DNA from: Rhodocyclaceae bacterium
GTDB taxonomy: Bacteria > Pseudomonadota > Gammaproteobacteria > Burkholderiales > Rhodocyclaceae
Reading direction: 5' to 3'
DNA: 54,037 bases
NCBI GenBank assembly: GCA_023230455.1
Contig: JALNXH010000023.1
Span: 1-54,037 of the forward strand
Shown here: positions 41,297-49,811 of the stretch, in pieces
Numbering within the stretch: the first letter of the stretch is position 1
Layout of the letters: every line of letters starts with the position of its first letter
Notes under the pieces: generated by a model
The model's database searches: none
What the model was told of the DNA's origin: nothing
What the model saw: only the letters and a program-made list of their open reading frames with translations
Program-made: the position numbers and the translations under genes

Positions 41297-42049
41297 ATGG
41301 ATGAAAGGGTGATCTACCGGATACAGCGCTGCATGGCCTGGACGGGTCCAATATCGGTAGTTGGCTATTTTTTCTTCTGGATGGTGCTGGGGCACAACCT
41401 GCCGAGTCCGCCACCGCCTGGATGGAGCGGTGCAGAACTGGTGGCCAACTACTACGTGAAGTACCAAGACCATATCCTGCTCGGGCAATGTGTCTCCACT
41501 TTCTTTGGACTGCTGAACATGGTCTGGTGCATTCAGCTGGCCGAGCAGATGCGGAGCCGGGAAAAGGGAGTGCACGTGCTGTCGCAGATGCAATTCATCG
41601 GCGGCGCATTGACGGCGTTCATCCTCTCGATGTGCGGCGCCATCTGGGCCTGGTGCGCGCGCTATGCGGGTACCCCCGGCATCGATCCCGAACTCGTCAA
41701 GGCGGTTCACCTCATCGGCTGGTATGTTTTCAACATGACCTACATGATCACCACGATCCAGTATGTCGGGGCCGGCTTGTTTGCGATTTTCAACCGAAAG
41801 GAACCGGCCATCTTCCCGGTATGGGTGGGCTGGATTGCCATTGCGTTTGCGATGACCATGTTCCCCTTGACGTTCCTGCCCTATTTTCTTGAGCCCAGTC
41901 CCTTTGCGCTCAATGGTTGGTGGAGCTATCACACCATCGCTTTCTCCTGGGGTGTCGCGATCTGGACCTATACCTTTTTCATGTTCAAGGATCTCAAACG
42001 GATCAAGCTTTCGCCGACCCTGGGCGTCGGACAGGCGATGCGCAATTGA
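41297..42049 (+). CDS. Integral membrane protein, family member 2
   Basis: 250 residues, GGAGGAG before the ATG, 32 bp after member 1. Same layout: GHNLPSP after the first membrane segment, ANYYVKYQD, P-x-W-x-GWI, and PFALNGWW before the last two segments. Tandem with its paralogue, suggesting either a heteromeric complex or duplicate specificity. Function unknown. Confidence 0.75.
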   Translation: MDERVIYRIQRCMAWTGPISVVGYFFFWMVLGHNLPSPPPPGWSGAELVANYYVKYQDHILLGQCVSTFFGLLNMVWCIQLAEQMRSREKGVHVLSQMQFIGGALTAFILSMCGAIWAWCARYAGTPGIDPELVKAVHLIGWYVFNMTYMITTIQYVGAGLFAIFNRKEPAIFPVWVGWIAIAFAMTMFPLTFLPYFLEPSPFALNGWWSYHTIAFSWGVAIWTYTFFMFKDLKRIKLSPTLGVGQAMRN

Positions 42050-42093
42050 TTCCCGCTGCGACCGTCTGACATCGCGTACCACGCGTAAAGATA

Positions 42094-42108
42094 TTCCATA
42101 TGGGAACC
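42094..42108. promoter_or_regulatory. TTCCATATGGGAACC, possible second MarR site
   Basis: Contains the 11-mer ATATGGGAACC that also flanks the MarR operator, and a near-palindrome TTCC-N5-GGAA. It lies in the 316-bp gap before the SDR gene, so it may couple that operon to MarR. The rest of the gap holds no gene; a TCCGC-N6-GCGGA hairpin sits at 42323-42338. Confidence 0.4.
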
Positions 42109-42365
42109 CTCCGAAAGGACGGTTTCCAAAACCATCCCTGGGAATAGTATCCATCCCAGCACTACAAGACGCCGCGAAACGGCGCGCAATGGAGGAGTGG
42201 CGATTCCCCTGCGGTGGGGTTGTGCGCCGCGTCATTGGGGGAATTTGCTCTGGCGAATGCAAACAGCGCGTGCCGGCGGTTGATGCCGGCGGCGTTGTTA
42301 CGCAGAGCGTCTGAGCGCTGAATCCGCTCCTTCGCGGACGATCAAATCGGCGAAAGGTTTGGGCG

Positions 42366-43169
42366 ATGAGAAAAGACAGGTTCGAGGGGCGCGTGGCCAT
42401 TGTTACCGGCGGGACGACCGGGATTGGCGCGGCGACCGCAAGGCGGCTGGTGGAGGAGGGCGCCCGCGTGGTGGTTGCGGCGCGGCGGCCGGAGCCGGGC
42501 CTCGCCCTGGTGGCGGAGCTTGGCGAAGACCGCGTGCGTTTCTGCAAGTGCGATGTCACGGTGCAATCGGACGTCGAAGCCCTGATTGCGATGACGGTGG
42601 AGACCTTCGGCGGCCTCGACATCCTGGTCAACAACGCCGGCGTCACCTGTTTCGGCGGCTATACGCCGGACCTGTCGAGCCAGGACTGGCACCAGACCAT
42701 CGCCATCAACCTGCACTCGATCTATTACGCCTGCAAGGCCGCCATCCCGCACATGAAGTGCCGCGGTGGCGGCGCCATCGTGAATACCACGTCGATTTCC
42801 GGCATGTCTGCCGACTACGGTTTCACCGCCTACAACGCGGCGAAGGGCGGGGCGATCAATTACACCAAGGCGCTGGCCATTGACCACGCCCAGGACAACA
42901 TCCGTGTGAATACGGTCGCGCCGGGTCTGGTGGATACCCCGATGGCCGATGCGCTGGAGCAGTTCCATGTGCGCGAGCCGTGGGTGGCGAACATCCCGAT
43001 GAAGCGCGGTGGCAAGCCGGAAGAGATCGCCAACATCATCGCCTTCCTCGCTTCCGACGAAGCCAGTTTCATGACCGGTAGCGTGGTCGTCGCCGACGGC
43101 GGCCTTTCGGCCACCACTGGCCAGCCCAATCTGCCCAAGCTGCTCGCCGAGCTTGGCGTGGCTGGCTGA
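42366..43169 (+). CDS. Short-chain dehydrogenase/reductase
   Basis: 267 residues, classical SDR: nucleotide motif VTGGTTGIGAATA (about 13-25), NNAG, catalytic Ser in NTTSISG, YNAAK (Tyr/Lys), and the C-terminal DGG. Oxidises or reduces a hydroxyl/keto group using NAD(P). Followed after 29 bp by a zinc alcohol dehydrogenase, so both may act on alcohols of the same substrate. Substrate undetermined. Confidence 0.88.
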   Translation: MRKDRFEGRVAIVTGGTTGIGAATARRLVEEGARVVVAARRPEPGLALVAELGEDRVRFCKCDVTVQSDVEALIAMTVETFGGLDILVNNAGVTCFGGYTPDLSSQDWHQTIAINLHSIYYACKAAIPHMKCRGGGAIVNTTSISGMSADYGFTAYNAAKGGAINYTKALAIDHAQDNIRVNTVAPGLVDTPMADALEQFHVREPWVANIPMKRGGKPEEIANIIAFLASDEASFMTGSVVVADGGLSATTGQPNLPKLLAELGVAG

Positions 43170-43198
43170 AACCGCAGCAGACTATTCTGGAGAGATCG

Positions 43199-44251
43199 AT
43201 GGCCAAGATGAAATCCGCCGTGATGCTGGGCCCGCGGCAGATCGAGCTGGTGGATGTGGATGTGCCGCAGGTGGATGCCGACAGCGTCATCATCAAGACC
43301 GAAGGCATCGGCGTCTGCGGCAGCAATCTGCACTGGTGGCGCGGCGCTGAGCGGCCGACCAGCCTGTGGCCGTTTCCGATTCCCGGCGCCGGCGGCCATG
43401 AGTACGGTGGCACGGTGGTCGAAGTCGGGCGCAACATCCGCAGGCTCAAGGTCGGCGACCGCGTCGCGGTGGACCAGTTCCACAGCACCAGCTGCGGCCA
43501 TTGTGTCTACTGCACCTCGGGCGCCTTCGGCGTCTGCCCCAATCGCGGCAATTTCGTCACGCCGGGATTCGTCGAGTACATCAAGTTCGGCGAGAAGGGC
43601 ATGCATGTCCTGCCGGATTCCATTGCGACTCATGACGCAGCGATCATCGAGCCGGCGGCGACGCCGATCGGCGCCCTGCGTCGGCTCGGCCTGCGCGGCG
43701 GCGAACGTGTGGTGGTGCTCGGCGCCGGCGTGGTGGGCCTGATTGCGGCAAATGTGGCCAAGCTGCTCGGTGCCGGCAAGGTGGTGGTCACCGCCAAGTA
43801 CGACCAGCAGGAAAAGTTCGCCTATGAATTCGGCGCCGACGCCGTGGTGCGCAGCTCGTCCGCCGATACGGTGGAGCAGGTGCTGGCGCAGGTGGACGGC
43901 GGCGCCGACATCGTCATCGAAACCGTGGGCGGCAGCGCCAATACGCTGGACCTGGCGGCGGCCATCGTCAGGCCGCGCGGCACGGTCGTCGTCTTGGGCT
44001 TGTGGGAGGTAGCGACCAAGATCGATTCCTGGGCGGCCGTGTTCAAGGAAATCAATTTCATGTATGCCCTGGCCTACGGTCAGGTCGGCCTGCGCACCGA
44101 CTACGAATTCGCCATCGACATGATGGCCTCGGGCCGGCTGCCCTTGCAGAAACTGATCACCCACCAGTTGCCGCTGGCAAACATCCGCGAAGCCTTCGAG
44201 CTGGCCGACGACAAGACCCGCGGCGCCATCAAGGTTCTCGTCAGGCCCTGA
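43199..44251 (+). CDS. Zinc-dependent medium-chain alcohol dehydrogenase
   Basis: 350 residues, TGGAGAG upstream. Catalytic-zinc motif CGSNLHWW and GGHEYGGTVVEVG, structural-zinc cysteines CGHCVYC...CPN (about 98-114), and Rossmann VVLGAGVVGLIAA near 170. A threonine/sorbitol dehydrogenase-like MDR enzyme acting on a secondary alcohol. 14 bp before the phosphotransferase gene, so probably one transcript. Confidence 0.87.
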   Translation: MAKMKSAVMLGPRQIELVDVDVPQVDADSVIIKTEGIGVCGSNLHWWRGAERPTSLWPFPIPGAGGHEYGGTVVEVGRNIRRLKVGDRVAVDQFHSTSCGHCVYCTSGAFGVCPNRGNFVTPGFVEYIKFGEKGMHVLPDSIATHDAAIIEPAATPIGALRRLGLRGGERVVVLGAGVVGLIAANVAKLLGAGKVVVTAKYDQQEKFAYEFGADAVVRSSSADTVEQVLAQVDGGADIVIETVGGSANTLDLAAAIVRPRGTVVVLGLWEVATKIDSWAAVFKEINFMYALAYGQVGLRTDYEFAIDMMASGRLPLQKLITHQLPLANIREAFELADDKTRGAIKVLVRP

Positions 44252-44265
44252 GGAATGGAACGAAC

Positions 44266-45471
44266 ATGTTGATGCACACCCTGGACAAAAACCGCCCGAC
44301 GGCCGAATGGATTGCGCAGTTGCGGCAGAAATTCCCCTGCGAAACCACAGTGGATCGCGTTCTGACGCGCAAGCTGGAGCGTCGTGCCGGCCCGCCCTAC
44401 CGGCAGATGCCGCTGGAAACGCTGATCAAAGGCGTGCACGACCTGCTCGCCGCCGAACTCAAGGAGCCCTTCGAACTCGCCAATCCGCGCTGGCTGGTCG
44501 GCGGTGCGTCGAAGATCCACATGGCCTTCGAACTGACCTGGAATCTGGCCGGTGTCGGCCGCACCACGCGCTCCATGGTGCTGCGCATGGAACCCGCCGA
44601 ATCGACGGCGGAAACCAGCCGCCTGCGCGAGTTCCAGATCATCAAGGCGTTCGAGGGCGTGGTGCCGGTACCGGATGCGTATTGGGTCGACGACGAGGGC
44701 AAGTATTTCCCCTATCCGGCCCTCATCTGCGGCTTCATCAACGGCGTCACCAAGCCGACCGATCTGCCGCCCGATCTTTCCTCGGGGTTCGGCACCAATT
44801 TCGGTCCCGTGCTGCGTCCGATCATCGGCGCCCAGTTCGTGGACTGTTTGGCGAAGATCCATACGCTCGACTGGCGCCGCGCCGATCTGTCGACGCTCGA
44901 TGCGCCGGCCCTCGGCACCCAGGCCGCCGAATGGCAGCTCAACTGGTGGGAGCGTGTCTACGCAGAGGACATGAACGAGGACATCCCGCTGATGCGGCTG
45001 ACCATGGCCTGGCTGCGCGAGAACATTCCTTCTGCGGACCATATCTCCGTCATCCACAGTGACTACCGGGCGGGAAATTTTCTCTACACCGAACACGACA
45101 ACCGGATCAGCGCCATCCTCGACTGGGAGCTGGGACATCTCGGCGATCGGCACGAGGATCTGGCCTATACCGCCATGCCGCTGTTCGGTCACCACATCGA
45201 CGACGGCAAGACCTTTCTCGTCGGCGGGCTGATGCCCGAGGACGAATTTTTCGCCAGCTACGAAAAGCTGTCGGGCCTGTCGGTGGATCGGCCGCGCATC
45301 GACTACTACTACATCATGGGCCTCTACAAGCTCGTCACCATCGCCCTGGCGACGATGCGTCGCATCGCCTCCTGCGGCAAGACCCACCACGACATCCTGA
45401 TGACCTGGCTGACCGGCGTTTCGTATCCGATGCTCGAACTGCTGCGGGTGCGCATGGAGGAAGTTATTTAA
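44266..45471 (+). CDS. APH/LvaA-type phosphotransferase, copy 1
   Basis: 401 residues from ATG at 44266. Aminoglycoside-phosphotransferase fold: catalytic loop HSDYRAGN (His264, Asp266, Asn271) and DWE at 286-288 for metal. Relatives include LvaA and the kinase domain of ACAD10/11, which phosphorylate a hydroxyl on a hydroxyacyl-CoA so that phosphate can later be eliminated. Next to SDR and alcohol dehydrogenase genes this fits better than antibiotic resistance. A close paralogue lies at 48590. The stop codon forms the left end of repeat copy B. Confidence 0.83.
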   Translation: MLMHTLDKNRPTAEWIAQLRQKFPCETTVDRVLTRKLERRAGPPYRQMPLETLIKGVHDLLAAELKEPFELANPRWLVGGASKIHMAFELTWNLAGVGRTTRSMVLRMEPAESTAETSRLREFQIIKAFEGVVPVPDAYWVDDEGKYFPYPALICGFINGVTKPTDLPPDLSSGFGTNFGPVLRPIIGAQFVDCLAKIHTLDWRRADLSTLDAPALGTQAAEWQLNWWERVYAEDMNEDIPLMRLTMAWLRENIPSADHISVIHSDYRAGNFLYTEHDNRISAILDWELGHLGDRHEDLAYTAMPLFGHHIDDGKTFLVGGLMPEDEFFASYEKLSGLSVDRPRIDYYYIMGLYKLVTIALATMRRIASCGKTHHDILMTWLTGVSYPMLELLRVRMEEVI

Positions 45472-45649
45472 GGAAGGGCTGATTAAGTCTCCCGTTCGCC
45501 CTGAGCCTGTCGAAGGGTATGGGACAAGCGCTTGAGATGTTTGTGATTAAGTCCATCCATGGTTCGACAGGCTCACCATGACCGGAGGAAATACCCTAAA
45601 GGGCACACGTCCCCGTGGGACGAACGGACTTAATCAGTTATTCCCTAAG
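45471..45649 (+). repeat. REP/BIME-like inverted-repeat element, copy B
   Basis: About 180 bp. Left end AAGGAAGGGCTGATTAAGTC and right end ACTTAATCAG followed by TTATTCCCTAA form imperfect inverted termini; inside, GAGCCTGTCGAA (45503-45514) pairs with TTCGACAGGCTC (45563-45574). Almost identical to copies C and E. It begins in the stop codon of the phosphotransferase gene. Confidence 0.85.
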
Positions 45650-45689
45650 GACATTGCAGGTGCAGGAACATTTGAAGGAGAAGTAGCTC

Positions 45690-46631
45690 ATGAAGTTCGA
45701 CCAGATCCAGATCGAGAAACGCATGCTGCCGCAGCTTGCCGACGACGGGCGCCACGTGCTGCGCAAGAACGGCGGCCGCGAATCGATCCCCTATGCGGTG
45801 GTGCTGCCGCAACATGGCGTGACGATCTTTCTCTACACCTGGGTGGATGCCGAGAACAATGCCGGCGCCATGTGCTGCCTGTTCGGCCCGGCCATTGGCG
45901 AAGAGGGCCACATTTTCGAAATCCAGGACGGCGTTGTGGTTCCGGATGCGATGAACTTCAATGACTGGAAGGTCGGCGGCATGCACATGCGCCAGAACAT
46001 GACGCTGGAGTCGGCCGACGTCACCTTCCAGGGCAAGCGCGTTGCTGTCGATCTGCGTTTCGACGCAATCCACCCGGCTTACGCGTATGGCGGTCATCGC
46101 GACGGCTGCCCGGACATGGTCGCCGACAACCGTTTCGAGCAGAGCGGCCTGGTCAAGGGTTCGGTGACCATCGACGGTCGCGTGATTCCGTTCGACTACA
46201 CCGGTCACCGTGACCATTCCTGGGGCCACCGCGACTGGCCGGCGATCCAGCACTGGCGCTGGTTTGAAGGCCAGGCCGGCCCCGATCTCGCCGTGCATTT
46301 TTTCGAGATACATTCCGAAGGCATCGTCCATCTGCGCGGCTACATCTACAAGGATGGCAAGGTGTCCGAGGTCACCTCGGTGGACTTCGATTACGAGCGC
46401 GACCTGGCGCTGAATCAGAAGTCGTTCAAGGCCGTGGTGCGCGATGCGGATGGCCGCGTGGTGAACGTGTACGCCAAGACCTTTGCCTTCTTCGCCTTCC
46501 CGGTGCGGGCCGACACGGTCATGAACGAATCCGGCATGTCGGTCGAAATCGATGGCGCGCCCGGCGCCGGCTGGCTGGAGATGTGCTGGCCGCGGTCGTA
46601 TATCGACTACATGGCATCACGCAAGGAATAG
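45690..46631 (+). CDS. CrtC/AttH-like (DUF7064-like) lipocalin-fold protein
   Basis: 313 residues, GGAGAAG before the ATG. Mostly beta, two lipocalin-like halves, with HRDHSWGHRDW (about residues 170-180) matching the conserved DHSWG-type motif of carotenoid 1,2-hydratase / hydroxyneurosporene synthase relatives. Cytoplasmic: no signal peptide seen. Family members near lipid catabolism are annotated only as hypothetical; a hydratase on an isoprenoid-like double bond or a ligand carrier are possibilities. A distant paralogue is at 50448. Confidence 0.7.
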   Translation: MKFDQIQIEKRMLPQLADDGRHVLRKNGGRESIPYAVVLPQHGVTIFLYTWVDAENNAGAMCCLFGPAIGEEGHIFEIQDGVVVPDAMNFNDWKVGGMHMRQNMTLESADVTFQGKRVAVDLRFDAIHPAYAYGGHRDGCPDMVADNRFEQSGLVKGSVTIDGRVIPFDYTGHRDHSWGHRDWPAIQHWRWFEGQAGPDLAVHFFEIHSEGIVHLRGYIYKDGKVSEVTSVDFDYERDLALNQKSFKAVVRDADGRVVNVYAKTFAFFAFPVRADTVMNESGMSVEIDGAPGAGWLEMCWPRSYIDYMASRKE

Positions 46632-46675
46632 GTTTCGAGTCGTTTCGCTGCACCGCAAGTTTTTTGAGTCCCGCC

Positions 46676-46694
46676 GTCCGGCATAAGCGCCGGA
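46676..46694. promoter_or_regulatory. Hairpin TCCGGC-N6-GCCGGA
   Basis: A perfect 6-bp stem between the lipocalin-like gene and the membrane-protein gene, with no T-tract. It could stabilise or process the mRNA, or bind a regulator; chance cannot be excluded. Confidence 0.3.
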
Positions 46695-46723
46695 TGCGTC
46701 ATCAACCGTAAAGGAGAACGAGC

Positions 46724-47521
46724 ATGAATACAGCTACCGCAGCGTTGCCGCAAAGCGAATATGTGGCCCCGCCTGTCGCCAGGACGCGCACGCCGAAACA
46801 GAAGTACGACATCTGGCGGCTCAGCGCCTGGGGCGGAATGATTTTCCTCTTCGGCCAACTGCTCGGCTGGGGTTATCTCGGCGTCGGCATTCCGCCCGAT
46901 GCGCCGGCAATGCCGATCAACGATCTCTACGCGTGGTACACGGAGCACAGCCTGCGTATTCGTTTCGGCATGACCATCAGCGTCATCATCTGCCCGTTCT
47001 ACTTCGTCTGGAGCGCGGTCATCTCGCGCGTCATGATCAAGATCGACGGCCAGGACAGCGTAATCGCGGTGATCGAGCAGATGGGCGGCGTCATCACCGC
47101 GGTGATCGGCCTGGTCGGCGCCTCGGCCTGGATGGCGGCGGCTTACCACATCGAAGAGCGGACGCCTGAAATCGTCCGTGCGATGCATGAATTCGGCTGG
47201 TTCTTCTTCGACACCACCTACTGGGCGACGACGCTGCAGGAGCTCGCGCTGGGCTATGTCTTCCTCATCGATCAGCGCACCAAACCGCTGATTCCGCGCT
47301 GGGTGGCCTGGTATTCGATCTTCAGCGCGATCGCCATCATCCCGCTGTCCTTCCTGCCTTTCTTCTACTCCGGCCCCTTCGCCTGGAGCGGCTTCGTCGG
47401 TTACTGGGTGGCGCTTGGAACCTGGTTCTTCTGGGTGCTGATCCTTAGCTACTACATGTTCGGCGCCATCAACCGCCTGCAGCAGGAAGAAGAAGCTGCG
47501 CTGGCCATTGCCGGCAAGTAA
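46724..47521 (+). CDS. Integral membrane protein, family member 3
   Basis: 265 residues; AAGGAG upstream. The N-terminal 35 residues are soluble, then six or seven membrane segments with the family features: GVGIPPDAP, YAWYTEH, IPRWVAWYSI and GPFAWSGFVGYW. It directly precedes cytochrome oxidase subunit III- and IV-like genes (15-22 bp gap), which hints that this family may be part of a membrane redox complex. Not a recognised oxidase subunit I or II: no histidine ligands in the right context. Confidence 0.75.
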   Translation: MNTATAALPQSEYVAPPVARTRTPKQKYDIWRLSAWGGMIFLFGQLLGWGYLGVGIPPDAPAMPINDLYAWYTEHSLRIRFGMTISVIICPFYFVWSAVISRVMIKIDGQDSVIAVIEQMGGVITAVIGLVGASAWMAAAYHIEERTPEIVRAMHEFGWFFFDTTYWATTLQELALGYVFLIDQRTKPLIPRWVAWYSIFSAIAIIPLSFLPFFYSGPFAWSGFVGYWVALGTWFFWVLILSYYMFGAINRLQQEEEAALAIAGK

Positions 47522-47536
47522 GCGCGGCGGGGATTG

Positions 47537-48121
47537 ATGCCTATGTCGCACGTGTTGTCCGAAAAAACCAGACGCCTGCCGGGAGAAGCGGGCGTCTGGA
47601 TCTTCGTGGGGGCCGACATGCTGATGTTCGGCCTCTTTTTTACTTCCTTTGTCATCGAGCGCAGCAAGAACGTCGAACTCTACAACCTGTCGCAACAGGC
47701 GCTCAATTTCAACTACGGCGGGATCAACACCCTGATCCTGCTCACCAGCAGCTGGTTCGTCGTGCTTGCCGTCCATGCTGCAAAAATGGACAAGGTGCGC
47801 CATGTGGCCTATCTGCTGGCTGCCGGTGCGCTCTGCGGCCTGGCGTTTTGCGTGCTCAAGGTGGTGGAGTACACGGAGAAGATCAGTCACGGCATCTCGA
47901 TGCTGACCAACGATTTCTTCATGTACTACTTCATCCTCACCGGCATTCACTTCTTCCACGTGATCGTCGGCACGGTGATGCTGTTCATTCTTTGCCGCAA
48001 GGCGCTCGCCGGCACCTATCACAGCCGCAACGTGCTCTGGCTGGAAAGCGGGGCGACCTACTGGCACATGGTGGATCTGCTCTGGATCATTCTCTTTCCT
48101 TTGTTGTATTTGATGAGGTAA
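47537..48121 (+). CDS. Cytochrome c oxidase subunit III / NorE-like protein
   Basis: 194 residues from ATG at 47537 (ATG at 47543 and TTG at 47534 also possible; GCGGGG upstream). Five membrane segments, with the family features PGEAGVWIFVGADMLMFG at the N-terminus, the conserved Glu in KVVEYTEK, and TGIHFFHVIVG. Heme-copper oxidase subunit III family, NorE branch by length. There is no subunit I or II in the window, so it is an orphan, coupled by 3 bp to a subunit IV-like gene. Confidence 0.85.
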   Translation: MPMSHVLSEKTRRLPGEAGVWIFVGADMLMFGLFFTSFVIERSKNVELYNLSQQALNFNYGGINTLILLTSSWFVVLAVHAAKMDKVRHVAYLLAAGALCGLAFCVLKVVEYTEKISHGISMLTNDFFMYYFILTGIHFFHVIVGTVMLFILCRKALAGTYHSRNVLWLESGATYWHMVDLLWIILFPLLYLMR

Positions 48122-48124
48122 CCC

Positions 48125-48394
48125 ATGGGACTCTGGCTTGGTACCCCAACGCTCGTCTGGGCGGTATTGATGCTCGCAACCTGCGCCAGCACCTGGTGGC
48201 TGAAGAGCGGAGCGGCAACCTCCATGCTCGCCACCGCCGCGATCCTGGTCATTGCCGCGGTCAAGGTAAGGCTGGTGATCATCCACTTCATGGAACTTGG
48301 GGACGCTCCGCTGAAATGGCGCATCTTCTTCGAGCTGTGGGTCATCGTTTTCTCCGGCGTCATCCTCGCCGGCTTCTGGCTGTCAGCGCACTAG
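48125..48394 (+). CDS. Cytochrome c oxidase subunit IV / NorF-like protein
   Basis: 89 residues, about three membrane segments; KVRLVIIHFMELGDAPLKWR is the conserved part of prokaryotic subunit IV/NorF proteins. Starts 3 bp after the subunit III stop. Its TAG is the left edge of repeat copy C. Likely partner of the preceding protein in an unknown membrane complex. Confidence 0.8.
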   Translation: MGLWLGTPTLVWAVLMLATCASTWWLKSGAATSMLATAAILVIAAVKVRLVIIHFMELGDAPLKWRIFFELWVIVFSGVILAGFWLSAH

Positions 48395-48570
48395 GAAAGG
48401 GCTGATTAAATTTCCCGTTCGCCCTGAGCTTGTCGAAGGGTATGGGACAAACGCGTGAAATGTTTGTGAGTAAGCCCATCCATGGTTCGACAGGCTCACC
48501 ATGACCGGAGGAAATACCCTAAAGGGCACACGTCCCCGTGGGACGAACGGACTTATAAGTTATTCCCTAG
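48392..48570 (+). repeat. REP/BIME-like inverted-repeat element, copy C
   Basis: Same organisation as copy B, about 90% alike by eye, from TAGGAAAGGGCTGATTAAA to TTATTCCCTAG, with GAGCTTGTCGAA and TTCGACAGGCTCA inside. Begins in the stop codon of the subunit IV gene. Confidence 0.85.
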
Positions 48571-48589
48571 TTTTTTACAGGAACTACCG

Positions 48590-49789
48590 ATGAACACCCT
48601 GGACAAGAATCGCCCGACGGCCGCCTGGATCGCCGATCTACAGCGAAGATTTCCCTGCGAACCGACGGTGGATCGCGTATTGGTGCGCAAGCTTCAGCGT
48701 CGCGCCGGACCGCCCTACCAGCAGATGGCGCTGGAGACTTTGGTGGAAGGCGTCAGGCGGTTGTTGACCGACGAACTCAAGGACCCCTTCGAACTCGCCA
48801 ATCCGCGCTGGCTGACGGGCGGCGCGTCGAAAATTCATATGGCCTTCGAGCTGACCTGGAACATGCCCGGCGTCGGTCGCACCACGCGCTCCCTGGTGCT
48901 GCGCATGGAGCCGGCCGAATCCACGGCCGAGGCCAGCCGCCTGCGCGAGTTCCAGATCATCAAGGCCTTCGAAGGCATCGTTCCGGCGCCGAAAGTGTTC
49001 TGGGTGGACGAGGAAGGCAAGTACTTTCCCTATCCGGCCATCGTCTGCGGCTTCATCACCGGCGTGACCAAACCGACCAATTTGCCGCCCGACCTTTCGG
49101 CGGGGTTGGCGCCTTACTTCCCTCCGGCCCTGCGCCCGATTCTCGGCGCGCAATTCGTGGAGTGCCTGGCGAAGATCCACACCCGCGACTGGCGCCAGGC
49201 CGACCTCAGCACCATGGCGGCACCGGCTCTCGGCCTCCAGGCGGCTGAGTGGCAGCTCAACTGGTGGGAGCGGATCTGGGAGGAGGATGTCCATGAAGAC
49301 ATCCCGCTGATGCGCCTGACCATGGCCTGGCTGCGCGCGAACATGCCATCAATGGATCGCGTCTCGATCATCCACGGCGACTACCGCACCGGCAACTTCC
49401 TCTACACCGAACACGACAACCGGATTTCGGCCATCCTCGACTGGGAGCTCGGCCACCTCGGCGACCGCCACGAAGACCTGGCTTATGCGGCGATGCCGAT
49501 CTTCGGTTCGTACCTCGACGACGGCAAAACCTTCCTCGTCGGCGGCTTCATGCCGGCGGAAGAATTCTTCGCCGCCTATGAGAACGCCTCCGGCCTGTCG
49601 GTGAATCCGGCAACGCTGAATTACTACACCATCCTCAACATCTACAAGCTGGTCGCCATCACCCTGGCGACCATGTACCGTATCGCTGTTTGCGGCAAGA
49701 CCCACCACGACGTGCTGATGACCTGGATGCTCGGCGTGTCCTACCCGATGCTCGAACTGCTGCGGGTGAAGATGGAGGAAGTGCTGTGA
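48590..49789 (+). CDS. APH/LvaA-type phosphotransferase, copy 2
   Basis: 399 residues, very similar along the whole length to copy 1 (first lines LDKNRPTAxWIAxLxxxFPCE identical in pattern). Catalytic loop HGDYRTGN (His262, Asp264, Asn269) and DWE are kept. The main differences lie around residues 165-180 and the C-terminal YKL region. The two copies probably handle related hydroxylated substrates. Start at 48590 follows an ACAGGAA site just after repeat copy C. Confidence 0.85.
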   Translation: MNTLDKNRPTAAWIADLQRRFPCEPTVDRVLVRKLQRRAGPPYQQMALETLVEGVRRLLTDELKDPFELANPRWLTGGASKIHMAFELTWNMPGVGRTTRSLVLRMEPAESTAEASRLREFQIIKAFEGIVPAPKVFWVDEEGKYFPYPAIVCGFITGVTKPTNLPPDLSAGLAPYFPPALRPILGAQFVECLAKIHTRDWRQADLSTMAAPALGLQAAEWQLNWWERIWEEDVHEDIPLMRLTMAWLRANMPSMDRVSIIHGDYRTGNFLYTEHDNRISAILDWELGHLGDRHEDLAYAAMPIFGSYLDDGKTFLVGGFMPAEEFFAAYENASGLSVNPATLNYYTILNIYKLVAITLATMYRIAVCGKTHHDVLMTWMLGVSYPMLELLRVKMEEVL

Positions 49790-49811
49790 AATCTTTTGGA
49801 GAGGATTGACC

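Noticed and set aside
44266..49789. Phosphotransferases as aminoglycoside resistance genes
   Set aside because: The APH fold alone is not resistance; length, duplication and catabolic context fit the LvaA/ACAD10-type kinases better.
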